64,000 bases of DNA from CAYZJR01 sp964503045 (GTDB taxonomy: Bacteria; Cyanobacteriota; Vampirovibrionia; Obscuribacterales; Obscuribacteraceae), in assembly GCA_964503045.1 (NCBI GenBank), contig CAZCZI010000035.1, positions 1 through 64,000 of the forward strand. The letters run 5' to 3'. Numbering within the stretch: the stretch's first letter is position 1; every line of letters begins with the position of its first letter. Shown here piece after piece: positions 1 to 9,096 of the stretch. The translations under genes and the position numbers were made by a program. Under the pieces are notes generated by a model. The model did no database searches. It was not told where the DNA came from and saw nothing but the letters and a program-made list of their open reading frames with translations.

Positions 1-32
1 GTCCCATTCGCTGCATTGATCTCGGGATCACA

Positions 33-1598
33 TCATTTAGAGAACGACTTCTCCTCCGACTCGTCGTACTCCTTTTCGGTTGCTTCGTACTCTTCGGTGT
101 TTGCTTTCACCAAGTCGGTCATTGATGGCTGAGCGGCTTGACCTACTTCCTGCATGATACGCATGCCTTCATTCATCCGACCTGACTGCATATAGATTCC
201 ACCCAACAAACTGGTGGCTATTTGTTTCTTGCTTGTGCCGGATGCGCCAGGAATTTTCTCTGCAATTGCAATCAGTCGTTTGCATACTTGTTCGGCTTTT
301 CCCATATTGCGTGTAAGCATGAGCGTGGAGGCATAGCTTTGCAGCGTATGCGCCTGCAAGCTGTTGCTGGGTGACAGTTGTTGTTCGATTTCTACAGCCT
401 GCCCAAGAACTCTTTCGGCTTCCTGATAGTTTTTATTCATTAGATAGATTATGGAAAGTCTAGCGAGGTTTCTAGACATTCCAAGCGTTTGTGTCGATTT
501 CGATTCTTCGCGAACCTGAATAGCCCTTTTGAGTAAAGCTTCTGATTCTGAAGTTTGTTTTGCCCACATATATAGATCTGCCAAGTGAACCAGAGCATAA
601 GCAAGACGGCTTCCCTTGTCCTTTTCGGCAGCTTCCACCGCTAACTTCCAATTGGCTTTGGCGTCTTCGACATTTTTGGCTGCGTAGGCTTTTTTCGCCT
701 CTGCTATATAGGTAAGGAATTTATCTTTGGTCGGGTTAGCCGGAGTGCTCTGCGTCGAGGCACTGCTTGCGGTGGCAGTAGCATTGGCAAGAGTAATTCT
801 CTCCAGTAATTTTTTCGCTTCATCCTTTCGATCGAGCTGTTCCAAAAGTCCGGCGTACTCCCTGCATGTAAGAAGAACCAAAGGTGCATTTGGTCCGAGT
901 TTTGATTCTCTCAATTCCAGAGCTTTCTTGAATGAGTCGTCTGCCAGACCAAAACTGCGTTCAGTAACTTGGGTGCGTCCGGTGGCTAGCGAGCATGTTG
1001 CCATCTCGAGCGGATTGGTGCCACCACCGCCGGTTTTGCCTAGTATTTCCATTGCTCGTTCATTGTTAGACCAAGCCTTGCCGTTCTCACCCTTGCGTGC
1101 GTAATAACTGGCCAATCCACCCAACTGTTCCGCAAATTTTGGTGATTGTGCACCAAAAGCTTTTTCCGCCAACTTAGCCGCCTTTTCTCTGAGCGGCAGT
1201 GCTTCCTCCAGCCTGTCTTGTGACTCCATCAGCTCAGCTTGAGCTTGAAGGCAAGCGACAATCGCTTTGTCATCTTTCAAGCTCTCGGCATTTGCAAGAG
1301 CCGCCTGCAATTCTTTTTGCGCTTTCTCATTATCGTTTTTCAGTGCCTGAGACCGCCCGGAATCGATTAACTTACCCCATAGCTCACCAGGTTTCGCTGC
1401 ACTAGCTGGAGCTGAACTGCGTGGCGCATTATTAGACTGGGGCGCAGCAGGTTTTTTCGGAGGATTGGATTGAGCATTTGCAGGCAGGCAGTTCTCGAGC
1501 GAATAGATGGAAGTTTCGACTGCAGCCGCAATAAGAATGAGAGTAAACGTCCTGCTCATACTTGTGCGTACTCTGCGTTTTGTATCCCGTGATTTCAT
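33..1598 (-). CDS. Exported TPR-repeat protein
   Basis: A 521-aa protein with a basic N-terminus and a hydrophobic stretch (about residues 15-30) followed by Ala-Asn-Ala-Gln, which looks like a signal peptide; a Pro/Ala/Ser-rich linker follows. The rest is helical tetratricopeptide-like repeats in two blocks (about 70-270 and 295-500) separated by a Thr/Ser-rich spacer, ending in a Glu-rich tail. TPR arrays are protein-interaction scaffolds, so a specific role cannot be read. Its ATG overlaps the stop of the upstream Ser/Thr kinase by 4 bp (ATGA), so the two are probably translationally coupled and the TPR protein may be a partner of that kinase, perhaps with its extracytoplasmic LRR half. 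The function is inferred from context only. Confidence 0.8.
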   Translation of the reverse strand: MKSRDTKRRVRTSMSRTFTLILIAAAVETSIYSLENCLPANAQSNPPKKPAAPQSNNAPRSSAPASAAKPGELWGKLIDSGRSQALKNDNEKAQKELQAALANAESLKDDKAIVACLQAQAELMESQDRLEEALPLREKAAKLAEKAFGAQSPKFAEQLGGLASYYARKGENGKAWSNNERAMEILGKTGGGGTNPLEMATCSLATGRTQVTERSFGLADDSFKKALELRESKLGPNAPLVLLTCREYAGLLEQLDRKDEAKKLLERITLANATATASSASTQSTPANPTKDKFLTYIAEAKKAYAAKNVEDAKANWKLAVEAAEKDKGSRLAYALVHLADLYMWAKQTSESEALLKRAIQVREESKSTQTLGMSRNLARLSIIYLMNKNYQEAERVLGQAVEIEQQLSPSNSLQAHTLQSYASTLMLTRNMGKAEQVCKRLIAIAEKIPGASGTSKKQIATSLLGGIYMQSGRMNEGMRIMQEVGQAAQPSMTDLVKANTEEYEATEKEYDESEEKSFSK

Positions 1599-3529
1599 AG
1601 TTCAGTCCATCTCCTGAAGCTTTCTCTAAACACACGGCAACCAGGATGTGCAGCTCTGAAAATATCGACTCCCTTTTCTGTCACCTTCGTTTTTGCTCCG
1701 ATTGAAAGTTCAGTCAGGTTTGGCAGGCTGGCCGAAGCAAGAGTGCGCATCGCATTATCCGTTATCTTCGTTTCGTCAAGCCCAATGGCCTCCAGTGTTC
1801 GAATCCGGGCTAGTACCTTTAAATCTTCGTCTTCAACGTCGGTGTACATAAGATCGACAAACTTCAATCGCTTCAATGGAAGCAGATTCTTTATGCCACC
1901 TTTGATATGTTGGATACGGTGTAGAGACAGTTCTTCTAGGCGTTTCATATTGGAGAAACAAGTGATACCTAGTAGGTTCAACTCAGGGTTGCCGCCAATT
2001 CGCAACACTTTCAATGATGTCACTTTATCGAGATCGTTGACTTGTTCATTCTTGATGCCCATTCGGGACATGTCCAATTTCTCGAGATTTTTCAAGTTGG
2101 CGAAAAGACGAAACTTATGATTGAGACCTTGTATCGAGGTTTCATTTATCGACAGTTCATTCAGAGTTTTGATCTTGCAGATTGAGTCGAGCGAAGCATC
2201 GGTGATTTTGGTGCTGCTTATGTCAAGGTAGGAAAGCGGCAGGTTTGCGATGTACGGCACGCCTTTGTCCGTTATCAATGTTTCGCGCAAAGAGAGACGT
2301 TTCAAATTCCACATTTTGGAGACATACTTCAGACCCTCGTCGGTCAGATCCATATTTTCGTAATTGAGTTCTTCGGTCGAAGGTCTTTGCTCTGCGTCTT
2401 TTCGCGCTTGCTCGTCAGATTCTCTATGGTTGCCGGAGTGACTGTCCGAGAGGCGCACCGGTGGTGGTGGCGCGTCGGATTTAAGCATGAAGCAGGCCCA
2501 AACGACACCAATGATGCAACAACCGAGAAAGGCCAGTAACATCTTCTCCTTCACGACGAACCTTATTGCTCTTATTGAGAAAGGCTCCTTTTGCACCTTT
2601 TCAGGATTGCGAATCGCATGAAAAGCTTTTTTGATTGCTTCGATTGACTCGGGGCGATCTTCAGGTTCTTTCGCAAGAAGTGAGCGTATCAGGTTGTCTA
2701 AAGACTCCGGAAAGCGACTGGAAGTGGGTTTGTTTTCATTGATCGATGGTATTTCTTCCGTTTGATGCTTCATCAGAAGCGCGACTGTATTTTCGCCTAT
2801 GTATGGTGGCTTTCCGGTAAGCGTTTCGAACATCAAACAGCCGAGCGAATAGACGTCCGATCTGTGATCGACTTTCTTTCCGGCTGCTTGCTCGGGGCTC
2901 ATATAGAGTGGTGTGCCGAATACTTCGCCGGTTCGAGTCAGCTCGGGTGTTCCGTAATGTTCAGTGACTTTTGCGATGCCGAAGTCGATGATGTGCGAGT
3001 GCCAAGCACCGCTCGAGTCTTTTGTCAGCATGATGTTGCTTGGCTTGAGATCGCGGTGGAGAACACCACGTTTGTGCGCGTGAGTCATTGCATCGCACAC
3101 TTGCTCGAATATGGAGAGCGCGGTCTCCATGGACAGTGGTCCGTCTTGCTTAATCAGTTGTGACAGCGACACGCCTTCTATCCATTCCATGACCAAGAAT
3201 GGGCGCCCATCTATAGACGTTCCAAACTCATAAATCGAAACAATATTTGGGTGAGAGAGATGGCTTGTGGCTTTTGCTTCTTGAAGAAACCTGGCTTCTA
3301 CGTCGCTTCCACTGAGAGCTTCGTCTCGAATCATTTTGATGGCGACAGGTTTTCCCAGCCGAAGATTCTCAGCCTTGTAGACAACGCCTGCGCCGCCGCT
3401 TGCTAAAACACTTATGAATTTGTAGATGCCGCCAGGAATCAAGTCTGAGGATGGGAGCTCCTCACCAATAGTTGCATCGGGATCCGAAGCCGACTGCGAT
3501 GCTATTGCACTGTCTTCTTTTTCAGTCAC
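1595..3529 (-). CDS. Membrane Ser/Thr protein kinase with extracytoplasmic leucine-rich repeats
   Basis: 644 aa, GTG start. The eukaryote-like (Hanks-type) kinase domain spans about residues 36-300: glycine loop at 43-50 (SGGAGVVY), Lys65 in VAIKM, HRDLKPSN with Asp160, DFG with Asp182, and an APE-like SPEQ. One membrane segment lies at about 329-349. A run of LRRs of the LTDKGV/ITDASL type covers about 385-640. By topology the kinase is cytoplasmic and the LRRs are outside, the reverse chain order of plant receptor kinases. Unlike its upstream paralogs it has no N-terminal Cys-x2-Cys motif. It is third in a run of three LRR kinases and is followed by a TPR gene with a 4-bp overlap. The kinase call is firm; ligand and substrates are unknown. 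Confidence 0.93.
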   Translation of the reverse strand: MTEKEDSAIASQSASDPDATIGEELPSSDLIPGGIYKFISVLASGGAGVVYKAENLRLGKPVAIKMIRDEALSGSDVEARFLQEAKATSHLSHPNIVSIYEFGTSIDGRPFLVMEWIEGVSLSQLIKQDGPLSMETALSIFEQVCDAMTHAHKRGVLHRDLKPSNIMLTKDSSGAWHSHIIDFGIAKVTEHYGTPELTRTGEVFGTPLYMSPEQAAGKKVDHRSDVYSLGCLMFETLTGKPPYIGENTVALLMKHQTEEIPSINENKPTSSRFPESLDNLIRSLLAKEPEDRPESIEAIKKAFHAIRNPEKVQKEPFSIRAIRFVVKEKMLLAFLGCCIIGVVWACFMLKSDAPPPPVRLSDSHSGNHRESDEQARKDAEQRPSTEELNYENMDLTDEGLKYVSKMWNLKRLSLRETLITDKGVPYIANLPLSYLDISSTKITDASLDSICKIKTLNELSINETSIQGLNHKFRLFANLKNLEKLDMSRMGIKNEQVNDLDKVTSLKVLRIGGNPELNLLGITCFSNMKRLEELSLHRIQHIKGGIKNLLPLKRLKFVDLMYTDVEDEDLKVLARIRTLEAIGLDETKITDNAMRTLASASLPNLTELSIGAKTKVTEKGVDIFRAAHPGCRVFRESFRRWTEL

Positions 3530-3618
3530 GAGATTCCGTTAGATGGCTGCTCTAGTATGGTTCCCCGGCGAAGCTCAGGATAATCCGGAGCCTCGGCGAA
3601 AAGCTTATCCTAAACCAG

Positions 3619-5631
3619 CTACTCCTGCTTTGTCTCAGGTTTTTTCTCTTCTTGCGTCAAGACGATGCATGTCGGCAAGAGCTTATGAAAGGCTGTGATG
3701 TCGGTGGCATGAATTTCCGGGCAATCGGCGACCATGAGATTCTTGAGTTGCTTAAGTGTCGACAAGTGCTTCAATCCGGCCGATGTTATCGAGGTTCTAT
3801 TTAGCTTCAGGTTCGCCAACGATTTGATCTCTGCGACGGCTTCCATATCGCTGTCTGTGAGTCTGGTTCCGGATAAATCGAGTGAGCCTAACTGTGTCAT
3901 GGATTTTAGCGGTTCCAAACTAGACCTTGTCAGTTGTATATCGGCAACAGACAGAAGGCACAACGCTGGCAGCTCTTTCAGATGAGTAAGACCCAGACCA
4001 GAGATGTTGGTGCCCGGAATATAAAGTTCTTTGAGCGTCTTAATTTTGCTTATCGCCTGCAGTCCCATGTCGGTGATGACTGTATTGTCGAGGTGCAGCG
4101 ACTCTAAAGGCAGGTTTTCCAATTCAGTCAAACCGTTGTCTGTAACTTTGGTTTTGGTTAGCGACAAGTTGGTTAGCTTCGGAAAGCTTGCAACAGAGTT
4201 CATTCCATCATCTGTAATGGCGCAGGAAGTGAGATTGAGTTGCCGCACCGACTTGAGTGGTTCGAGTACTGCCAGCTGATTGTCGGTGATGCTTGATTGT
4301 TCGAGGTCGAGGGAAGTTTGACTTTTCATCTGACGAATCAGGTCGATGGCTTCGTCATTGAGCTTCAGTCCGACATAGCGCCCTTCTTTGCGGTTTCGGC
4401 CTGTTTCAAAATCGATCTTCACCTTCTGCAAGTCGGTGGTGAAGGCATGTTCGGCATCCGGTTGCGCTGGTTTTGTTGAGTGATCGGCGAAGAACATCCA
4501 CCAACAGCCCGCTCCCAGAATGGCAACTACAGCTATGGTGCCGACTAAAATCATGGGGTTGAAAGCCTTCGCTCCCGACGGACTTGGCTTAGTGCCAGGT
4601 GTTTTCGCTGATTTAGAATTGGTGGACCCCCCGATGTTTTCTCCAGCGTTGACCTTGAGCAAGTCTTGTTTCAAGGCCGCGGCAGTCTGATAGCGATCTT
4701 CCGGTGCTTTGGCAAGCAGTTTTGCAATCACTTTCTCGAGACCATCGGGATATTCGGTGCCTAGCGCCGCTTCTTTGAGGGTTGGTGGCGCCTCGTTCTG
4801 GTGCTTGAGAAGCACTGCCACGGTGCTGTCGCCCACATGCGGTGGGTCGCCGGTCAGGGTCTCAAACATCACGCATCCAAACGAATAGAGATCCGACCGC
4901 GTATCAACGCGCTTCCCAACGCCCTGTTCGGGACTCATGTAAAGCGGGCTTCCCATCACCTCACCGGTGCGGGTTAGTTGTGGAGTATCTTCGTCCGGGT
5001 TTAGAAGCTTTGCGATGCCGAAATCGACGATCTTTACAAGTCGATTTCCGTCCTGATCTTTGGTTACCATGAGGTTGCTTGGCTTGAGATCACGGTGGAG
5101 AACCCCGGTGGTGTGGGCATGATCGAGACCGTCACAAACCTGCAGAAAGGTGTCCATGGCTTCCTTCCAGGGAATCATTCCGCGCTGTTTGATTTCAGAA
5201 GAAAGCGAGTGCCCCTCAACCCAGTCCATAACCAGATAAGGGTCTCCCTTGGTTGTCAGCCCAAAGTCATGAACAGAGATAACATTGGGGTGATTGAGAC
5301 TGCTGGCCGCTTTTGCCTCTTGATGAAATCGCTTGCCTGAGTGGTCGGTGAGAAGATGCCCTTGCACCATTTTGATTGCCACAGGCTTATCAAGAAGAAT
5401 TTGGCGACCCTTGTAAATTACGCCATTGCCCCCGGCAGCAACCACGGAGAGAAACTCGTATCGCTCGCCGGCGATTGCGTCGGTGCCGGGCAGGTCGATG
5501 ATTCTAATGCCGTCTGTGGGGCAGATGAGCTGAGACCGGGGTACCTCAATGCCGCACACATGACAGTTGTGAGTGTTTGTCAGTTTGACTTTGTCGGTTT
5601 TTTTCTCTTCAGGGTTCGACAATCGCACCAC
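3619..5631 (-). CDS. Membrane Ser/Thr protein kinase with N-terminal Cys motif and C-terminal LRRs
   Basis: 670 aa, probable GTG start; a second GTG follows immediately. Residues 23-41 carry a Cys-x2-Cys-x10-Cys-Pro-x-Asp-Gly motif, a partial zinc-ribbon pattern shared with the kinase at 38183. The kinase domain covers about 58-325, with Lys87, HRD Asp181 and DFG Asp203. A transmembrane segment lies at about 359-381, preceded by a Ser/Thr/Pro/Lys linker. LRRs (repeated LTxxxITDxGM pattern) run from about 430 to 655. It sits 61 bp downstream of one LRR kinase and 89 bp upstream of another, all in the same direction, consistent with local gene duplication and one transcription unit. All catalytic residues are present. 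Whether the LRRs sense an envelope ligand or a partner protein is inference. Confidence 0.93.
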   Translation of the reverse strand: MVRLSNPEEKKTDKVKLTNTHNCHVCGIEVPRSQLICPTDGIRIIDLPGTDAIAGERYEFLSVVAAGGNGVIYKGRQILLDKPVAIKMVQGHLLTDHSGKRFHQEAKAASSLNHPNVISVHDFGLTTKGDPYLVMDWVEGHSLSSEIKQRGMIPWKEAMDTFLQVCDGLDHAHTTGVLHRDLKPSNLMVTKDQDGNRLVKIVDFGIAKLLNPDEDTPQLTRTGEVMGSPLYMSPEQGVGKRVDTRSDLYSFGCVMFETLTGDPPHVGDSTVAVLLKHQNEAPPTLKEAALGTEYPDGLEKVIAKLLAKAPEDRYQTAAALKQDLLKVNAGENIGGSTNSKSAKTPGTKPSPSGAKAFNPMILVGTIAVVAILGAGCWWMFFADHSTKPAQPDAEHAFTTDLQKVKIDFETGRNRKEGRYVGLKLNDEAIDLIRQMKSQTSLDLEQSSITDNQLAVLEPLKSVRQLNLTSCAITDDGMNSVASFPKLTNLSLTKTKVTDNGLTELENLPLESLHLDNTVITDMGLQAISKIKTLKELYIPGTNISGLGLTHLKELPALCLLSVADIQLTRSSLEPLKSMTQLGSLDLSGTRLTDSDMEAVAEIKSLANLKLNRTSITSAGLKHLSTLKQLKNLMVADCPEIHATDITAFHKLLPTCIVLTQEEKKPETKQE

Positions 5632-5692
5632 CGCTCAGGGCCGATCTTAGTTACATGATTGTAGCTTAGCGTTATAGAGCTACCTGTCTAGT

Positions 5693-7732
5693 CTAGTCAC
5701 TATAGGTTTCCCTGAAGCGTTCTTTGTTGTCCTTTTGCTTTCCCATCACAGTCACGTCGACCCATGGATACGCCTTTTTGTAGAAAGCAATCTCTGATTC
5801 TTTCAAACCAGGGCAATCGAGGAGCAACAATTTCATCGGATGTTTAGGCGGCACCAGCTGATAAAGATCCTTCGCAACTATCGTTGGGTCACCACCTATC
5901 TCCAAACAGAAAAGTGTGGGGAAATTTTTCACTTCGGCAAAGCCATCGCCTTTGATACCAGTGCTCTTGATTTTCAACCAAGTCAACTTCGGCATGGTCT
6001 TTAAGAACGTCATTGCCTTATTGGTCAGTTGATCTCCCTCGAAATCTAGGATCTCCACGGTTTTCGATTTTGCAATGTAGGCGACGCCCTTGTCGGTCAC
6101 TTTCGTGTGACGGAGATCAATTGACATTAGTGTTGGCATCGTAGATAGTGCCGAAAGATTCGAATCACCAATTTTGGTGCTAGCCAGATTCAGGGTTTTC
6201 AAAGATTTGATTTTTGCAATTTTGGGAACGGCGGCATCGGTAAGAGCTGTCTGATCCATCGAGAGGGAAACCAACTTATTGAGTTGAGCCAAAGTGTCTA
6301 TGGATTGGTCGGTTATGCTTGATGTTCCCAACTCCAAGATCTTGAGATCGAGATCTTTCAACGAAAGGAACGCCACATCAGGTATCGTGCACGCTGAGAG
6401 ATCCAACTCGGTCAGGGTGAAAAGACCTTTCAATGGCTCCAAACCTTTTTCAGTGAAGATGTTGCCTTTGAATTCCAGTCTACTTGCTGCGGGGTGAGCG
6501 CTCAAAAGCTCTCTAACATCGCTGTCGTCGTTTCCTTCGGGAGCCAGGAAGGAGTGCGGGTCTTGCTTGATTTCTTTGCTACCGCCCATCTTGTCGATTT
6601 GCTTGTTTGTTTGCAACATTGTGAGCGTGATGATTGAACTCAATGCAGCTGTGGCTAAAACTACGAACGGCCAAACAAACGACTTCTTGTGCCTGGGAGC
6701 ATGGGCAAAAATAGGGATTTCCTTCGCACCAAGCAAGAGTGTCTTATCTCCTGCTCGAAATGCGGACAAGTCGTCTTTGAGGTCTTCGACTGATTGATAA
6801 CGATTTCCAGGATCTTTTGCCAGAAGTTTTGAAATGATCTGTTCAACTTGCATGGGAAATGATTGTCCAAGCGTCGCTTCCTTGAGACTCATCGTCTTTT
6901 CGGTTTGATGTTTGAGCATAATCGAGACGATGCTGTCGCCGACAAATGGCGGATTACCGGTGAGCGTTTCAAACATCAAGCAACCAAGCGAGTAAAGGTC
7001 AGATCTGAAATCCAGCTTCTTGCCCATGCATTGCTCCGGGCTCATGTACAACGGGCTGCCGATGACCTCGCCTGTTTGGGTCAACTGCGGCCTTTCTTCA
7101 TCGCTTTCTTCAACGATTTTCGCAATACCGAAATCGACGATTTTGATCGATGGTTTTCCAGCGAGTCGCCAACTTACCATGACGTTGCTTGGTTTTAAGT
7201 CGCGGTGGAGAATGCCGTGAGAGTGGGCATGTTCTAAGCCTTCGCAAATTTGAAGGAAGAGTTCGATGCAATCTTCCAAAGGCAGCGCGCCTTGCTTTCT
7301 GATGATCGATGCAAGCGTGTCACCGTCAATCCAATCCATAACGAGATATGGTTGACCACTGTCGGTGACACCAAGGTCGTGAACCGCGACGATGTTTGAG
7401 TGCGACAACGCACTCAGTGCTTTTCCTTCTTGTTGAAACCTTCGGTGCGCGGCATTGGTGGCTGAATGCTGGTGAATCATCTTGATTGCTACATCTTTTT
7501 GCAAGATCAGATGACGAGCTCGGTACACCACGCCTGCTCCACCTGAACCGATTGTCTCGATAAACTGATACTTGTCGCCGAGATTGGCGGGGGAAGGCTC
7601 TTCGAAAAGTTTGACTACATCAGGACGGCTGCCGGCTCCGGTTTGAATTTGGGTTCCACAATTGGGACACGAAACTCGCGACATCGCGGATGCCGGATCG
7701 ACCCTATACGCTTCTCTATTGGGTGTATCCAC
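5693..7732 (-). CDS. Membrane Ser/Thr protein kinase with C-terminal LRRs
   Basis: 679 aa from a GTG; an internal ATG at residue 17 (position 7684), just before a lone Cys-Pro-Asn-Cys, is a good alternative start because neither site has a clear ribosome binding site. The kinase domain spans about 55-320: glycine loop GSGGAGVVY, Lys84, HRD Asp178, DFG Asp200. The TM segment is at about 351-373. LRRs run from about 415 to 640; the last part of the protein is less regular. Only the first half of the Cys motif seen in the neighbouring kinase remains here. It is first in the minus-strand kinase run, 127 bp downstream of an unrelated DNA-repair gene, so a promoter in that gap is likely. Confidence 0.93.
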   Translation of the reverse strand: MDTPNREAYRVDPASAMSRVSCPNCGTQIQTGAGSRPDVVKLFEEPSPANLGDKYQFIETIGSGGAGVVYRARHLILQKDVAIKMIHQHSATNAAHRRFQQEGKALSALSHSNIVAVHDLGVTDSGQPYLVMDWIDGDTLASIIRKQGALPLEDCIELFLQICEGLEHAHSHGILHRDLKPSNVMVSWRLAGKPSIKIVDFGIAKIVEESDEERPQLTQTGEVIGSPLYMSPEQCMGKKLDFRSDLYSLGCLMFETLTGNPPFVGDSIVSIMLKHQTEKTMSLKEATLGQSFPMQVEQIISKLLAKDPGNRYQSVEDLKDDLSAFRAGDKTLLLGAKEIPIFAHAPRHKKSFVWPFVVLATAALSSIITLTMLQTNKQIDKMGGSKEIKQDPHSFLAPEGNDDSDVRELLSAHPAASRLEFKGNIFTEKGLEPLKGLFTLTELDLSACTIPDVAFLSLKDLDLKILELGTSSITDQSIDTLAQLNKLVSLSMDQTALTDAAVPKIAKIKSLKTLNLASTKIGDSNLSALSTMPTLMSIDLRHTKVTDKGVAYIAKSKTVEILDFEGDQLTNKAMTFLKTMPKLTWLKIKSTGIKGDGFAEVKNFPTLFCLEIGGDPTIVAKDLYQLVPPKHPMKLLLLDCPGLKESEIAFYKKAYPWVDVTVMGKQKDNKERFRETYSD

Positions 7733-7760
7733 GTTTTATATATGCCCAAAATGCTGCGTT

Positions 7761-7778
7761 TGCTCACCATCATGAGCA
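7761..7778. other. Short perfect inverted repeat upstream of the kinase cluster
   Basis: Arms TGCTCA and TGAGCA are separated by six bases, in the 127-bp gap between the AlkD-like gene and the first LRR kinase. It could be an operator or the end of the upstream transcript. There is no T tract, and the arms are short enough to be chance. Confidence 0.25.
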
Positions 7779-7859
7779 TTGTAGCGAAATATCAAAAGCG
7801 TTGCGATGCTGGAATATCGAATTTTTCAGGCTTTTGGGTTTAAAGGATTTCAAGCGCAT

Positions 7860-8558
7860 TCATTTGAGCTGGCCGCTGCGCACCAATTGTTTTGCGCCTT
7901 CGCGATAACTCAATGGTGAAAGCTTGGATTCGTTCTTTACCAAGAATTCCTTGACCTTTTGCGGGTCTGTGTAACTGTATTCGCGCAGCGCCCAACCGAT
8001 TGCTTTGCGGATGAAAAACTCTTGGTCGGATGAGCGCAGCAAGCAATGCTTCGAAAGCTGCTTCCAATCAGTGCTTTTCTTGTGGTGGTTGTGGCTGATG
8101 ATCGCTGTTCTGCGTATCCACATATCGTCATCTTCGATCCACTCTTCCATGGTATCTCGCGTGGTGCTTCGCTCATTGAGTAAAACTGTCCCAACCAAAT
8201 CGATTGCAATTACATCTACAAAATCCCACCAGGCGCCGTCGCGTATTAGCTCTTCGTACATCGGCATGGAATCAGTGTTTACAAACTCCGGATAAAACCT
8301 CGCATACTCCAGAGCTGCATATTTTTCTTCTCTATGGGGCAATTTCCACAAAGCCCTGACGTTGCTTTGATACTCTTTTTTATTGGCGGGACGAAAGCGC
8401 CTTTTGATTTCTCGGTAAACCGGCAATCGATCGGGTTTTTGCACGCCGTAAAACGGCATATCAGTCTTCATGTAAGCAGCCATTTCGACTGCCTTTTGCG
8501 GATCTGACAATTTTCTGAAGTGGGCTTGAACAGTCTTGATCAAATCGCGTTCGGACAT
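7860..8558 (-). CDS. alkD: AlkD-like DNA glycosylase (DNA alkylation repair, HEAT-like fold)
   Basis: 232 aa, the usual size for the AlkD family, which excises N3- and N7-alkylated purines using a HEAT-like superhelix. Residues matching the known AlkD active site are visible: Trp110/Trp111 and Asp115 in GAWWDFVDVIA, Arg149/Arg150 in MWIRRTAIIS, and Trp189 in AIGWALREY (Bacillus AlkD: Trp109, Asp113, Arg148, Trp187). The ATG start at 8558 lacks a clear Shine-Dalgarno sequence. It lies 39 bp downstream of a small exported protein gene on the same strand, with no obvious functional link. Family and likely activity are well supported by the residue pattern; the exact substrate is not. Confidence 0.88.
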   Translation of the reverse strand: MSERDLIKTVQAHFRKLSDPQKAVEMAAYMKTDMPFYGVQKPDRLPVYREIKRRFRPANKKEYQSNVRALWKLPHREEKYAALEYARFYPEFVNTDSMPMYEELIRDGAWWDFVDVIAIDLVGTVLLNERSTTRDTMEEWIEDDDMWIRRTAIISHNHHKKSTDWKQLSKHCLLRSSDQEFFIRKAIGWALREYSYTDPQKVKEFLVKNESKLSPLSYREGAKQLVRSGQLK

Positions 8559-8597
8559 GCTTGAAAATTCCTAGCTTAAGAAATATCAAAATTCTAG

Positions 8598-9047
8598 CTA
8601 CGTGCTTTTATCCTTCTTGAGTTTTGTGTTTTTCACTTTGCCCCAATTCTTTTCCCAACCATATCGTGGAGTGAGCCATTTGTCCTTCGCGCGCCCCAGC
8701 TTCAGTTGTTGCAACGCTTCGTTTAGTTGTTGTTCTGATTGATATTGCTTTGTTTCTTTGTTTTTTTCGTTGAATAGAAAGAACAGGTGATCGGCTTCAC
8801 CGGCCACGTAGCCTTTGAGGTACTGCCAACGTTCGATGCGAACCACGTGCAATTTTGGTTGCTCGTTTTCTCGCGAAATAATCACAGTTTCATGATCCGT
8901 AAATGGATCGAAATGACCGATGTAGTTTTTGCCTGGCGTTTGCAAGTGCCATTCTTCCAAACCGACGCTGGAAAATGCGGGTGCGCTGAACCACGTGGCG
9001 AAAATCACAGATGCAGTGGCAAGGAAAGTTTTTAGTGCCTTTGGCAT
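8598..9047 (-). CDS. Small exported protein of unknown function
   Basis: 149 aa from the ATG at 9047. The frame is open further upstream (to 9155), but that would overlap the neighbouring gene and the ATG at 9047 gives a clean signal peptide: Lys-rich n-region, hydrophobic core (LATASVIFATWF) and an Ala-Phe-Ser cleavage-like end. The mature part is rich in Lys, Gln and Trp, with a basic Lys-rich C-terminus. I recognise no domain. It lies 49 bp downstream of the giant coiled-coil gene on the same strand and may be co-transcribed with it. Confidence 0.6.
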   Translation of the reverse strand: MPKALKTFLATASVIFATWFSAPAFSSVGLEEWHLQTPGKNYIGHFDPFTDHETVIISRENEQPKLHVVRIERWQYLKGYVAGEADHLFFLFNEKNKETKQYQSEQQLNEALQQLKLGRAKDKWLTPRYGWEKNWGKVKNTKLKKDKST

Positions 9048-9096
9048 AGCAGCCTCTGATTGAGCAGAATCTATTCTATCTTTTATGGCTGATATT

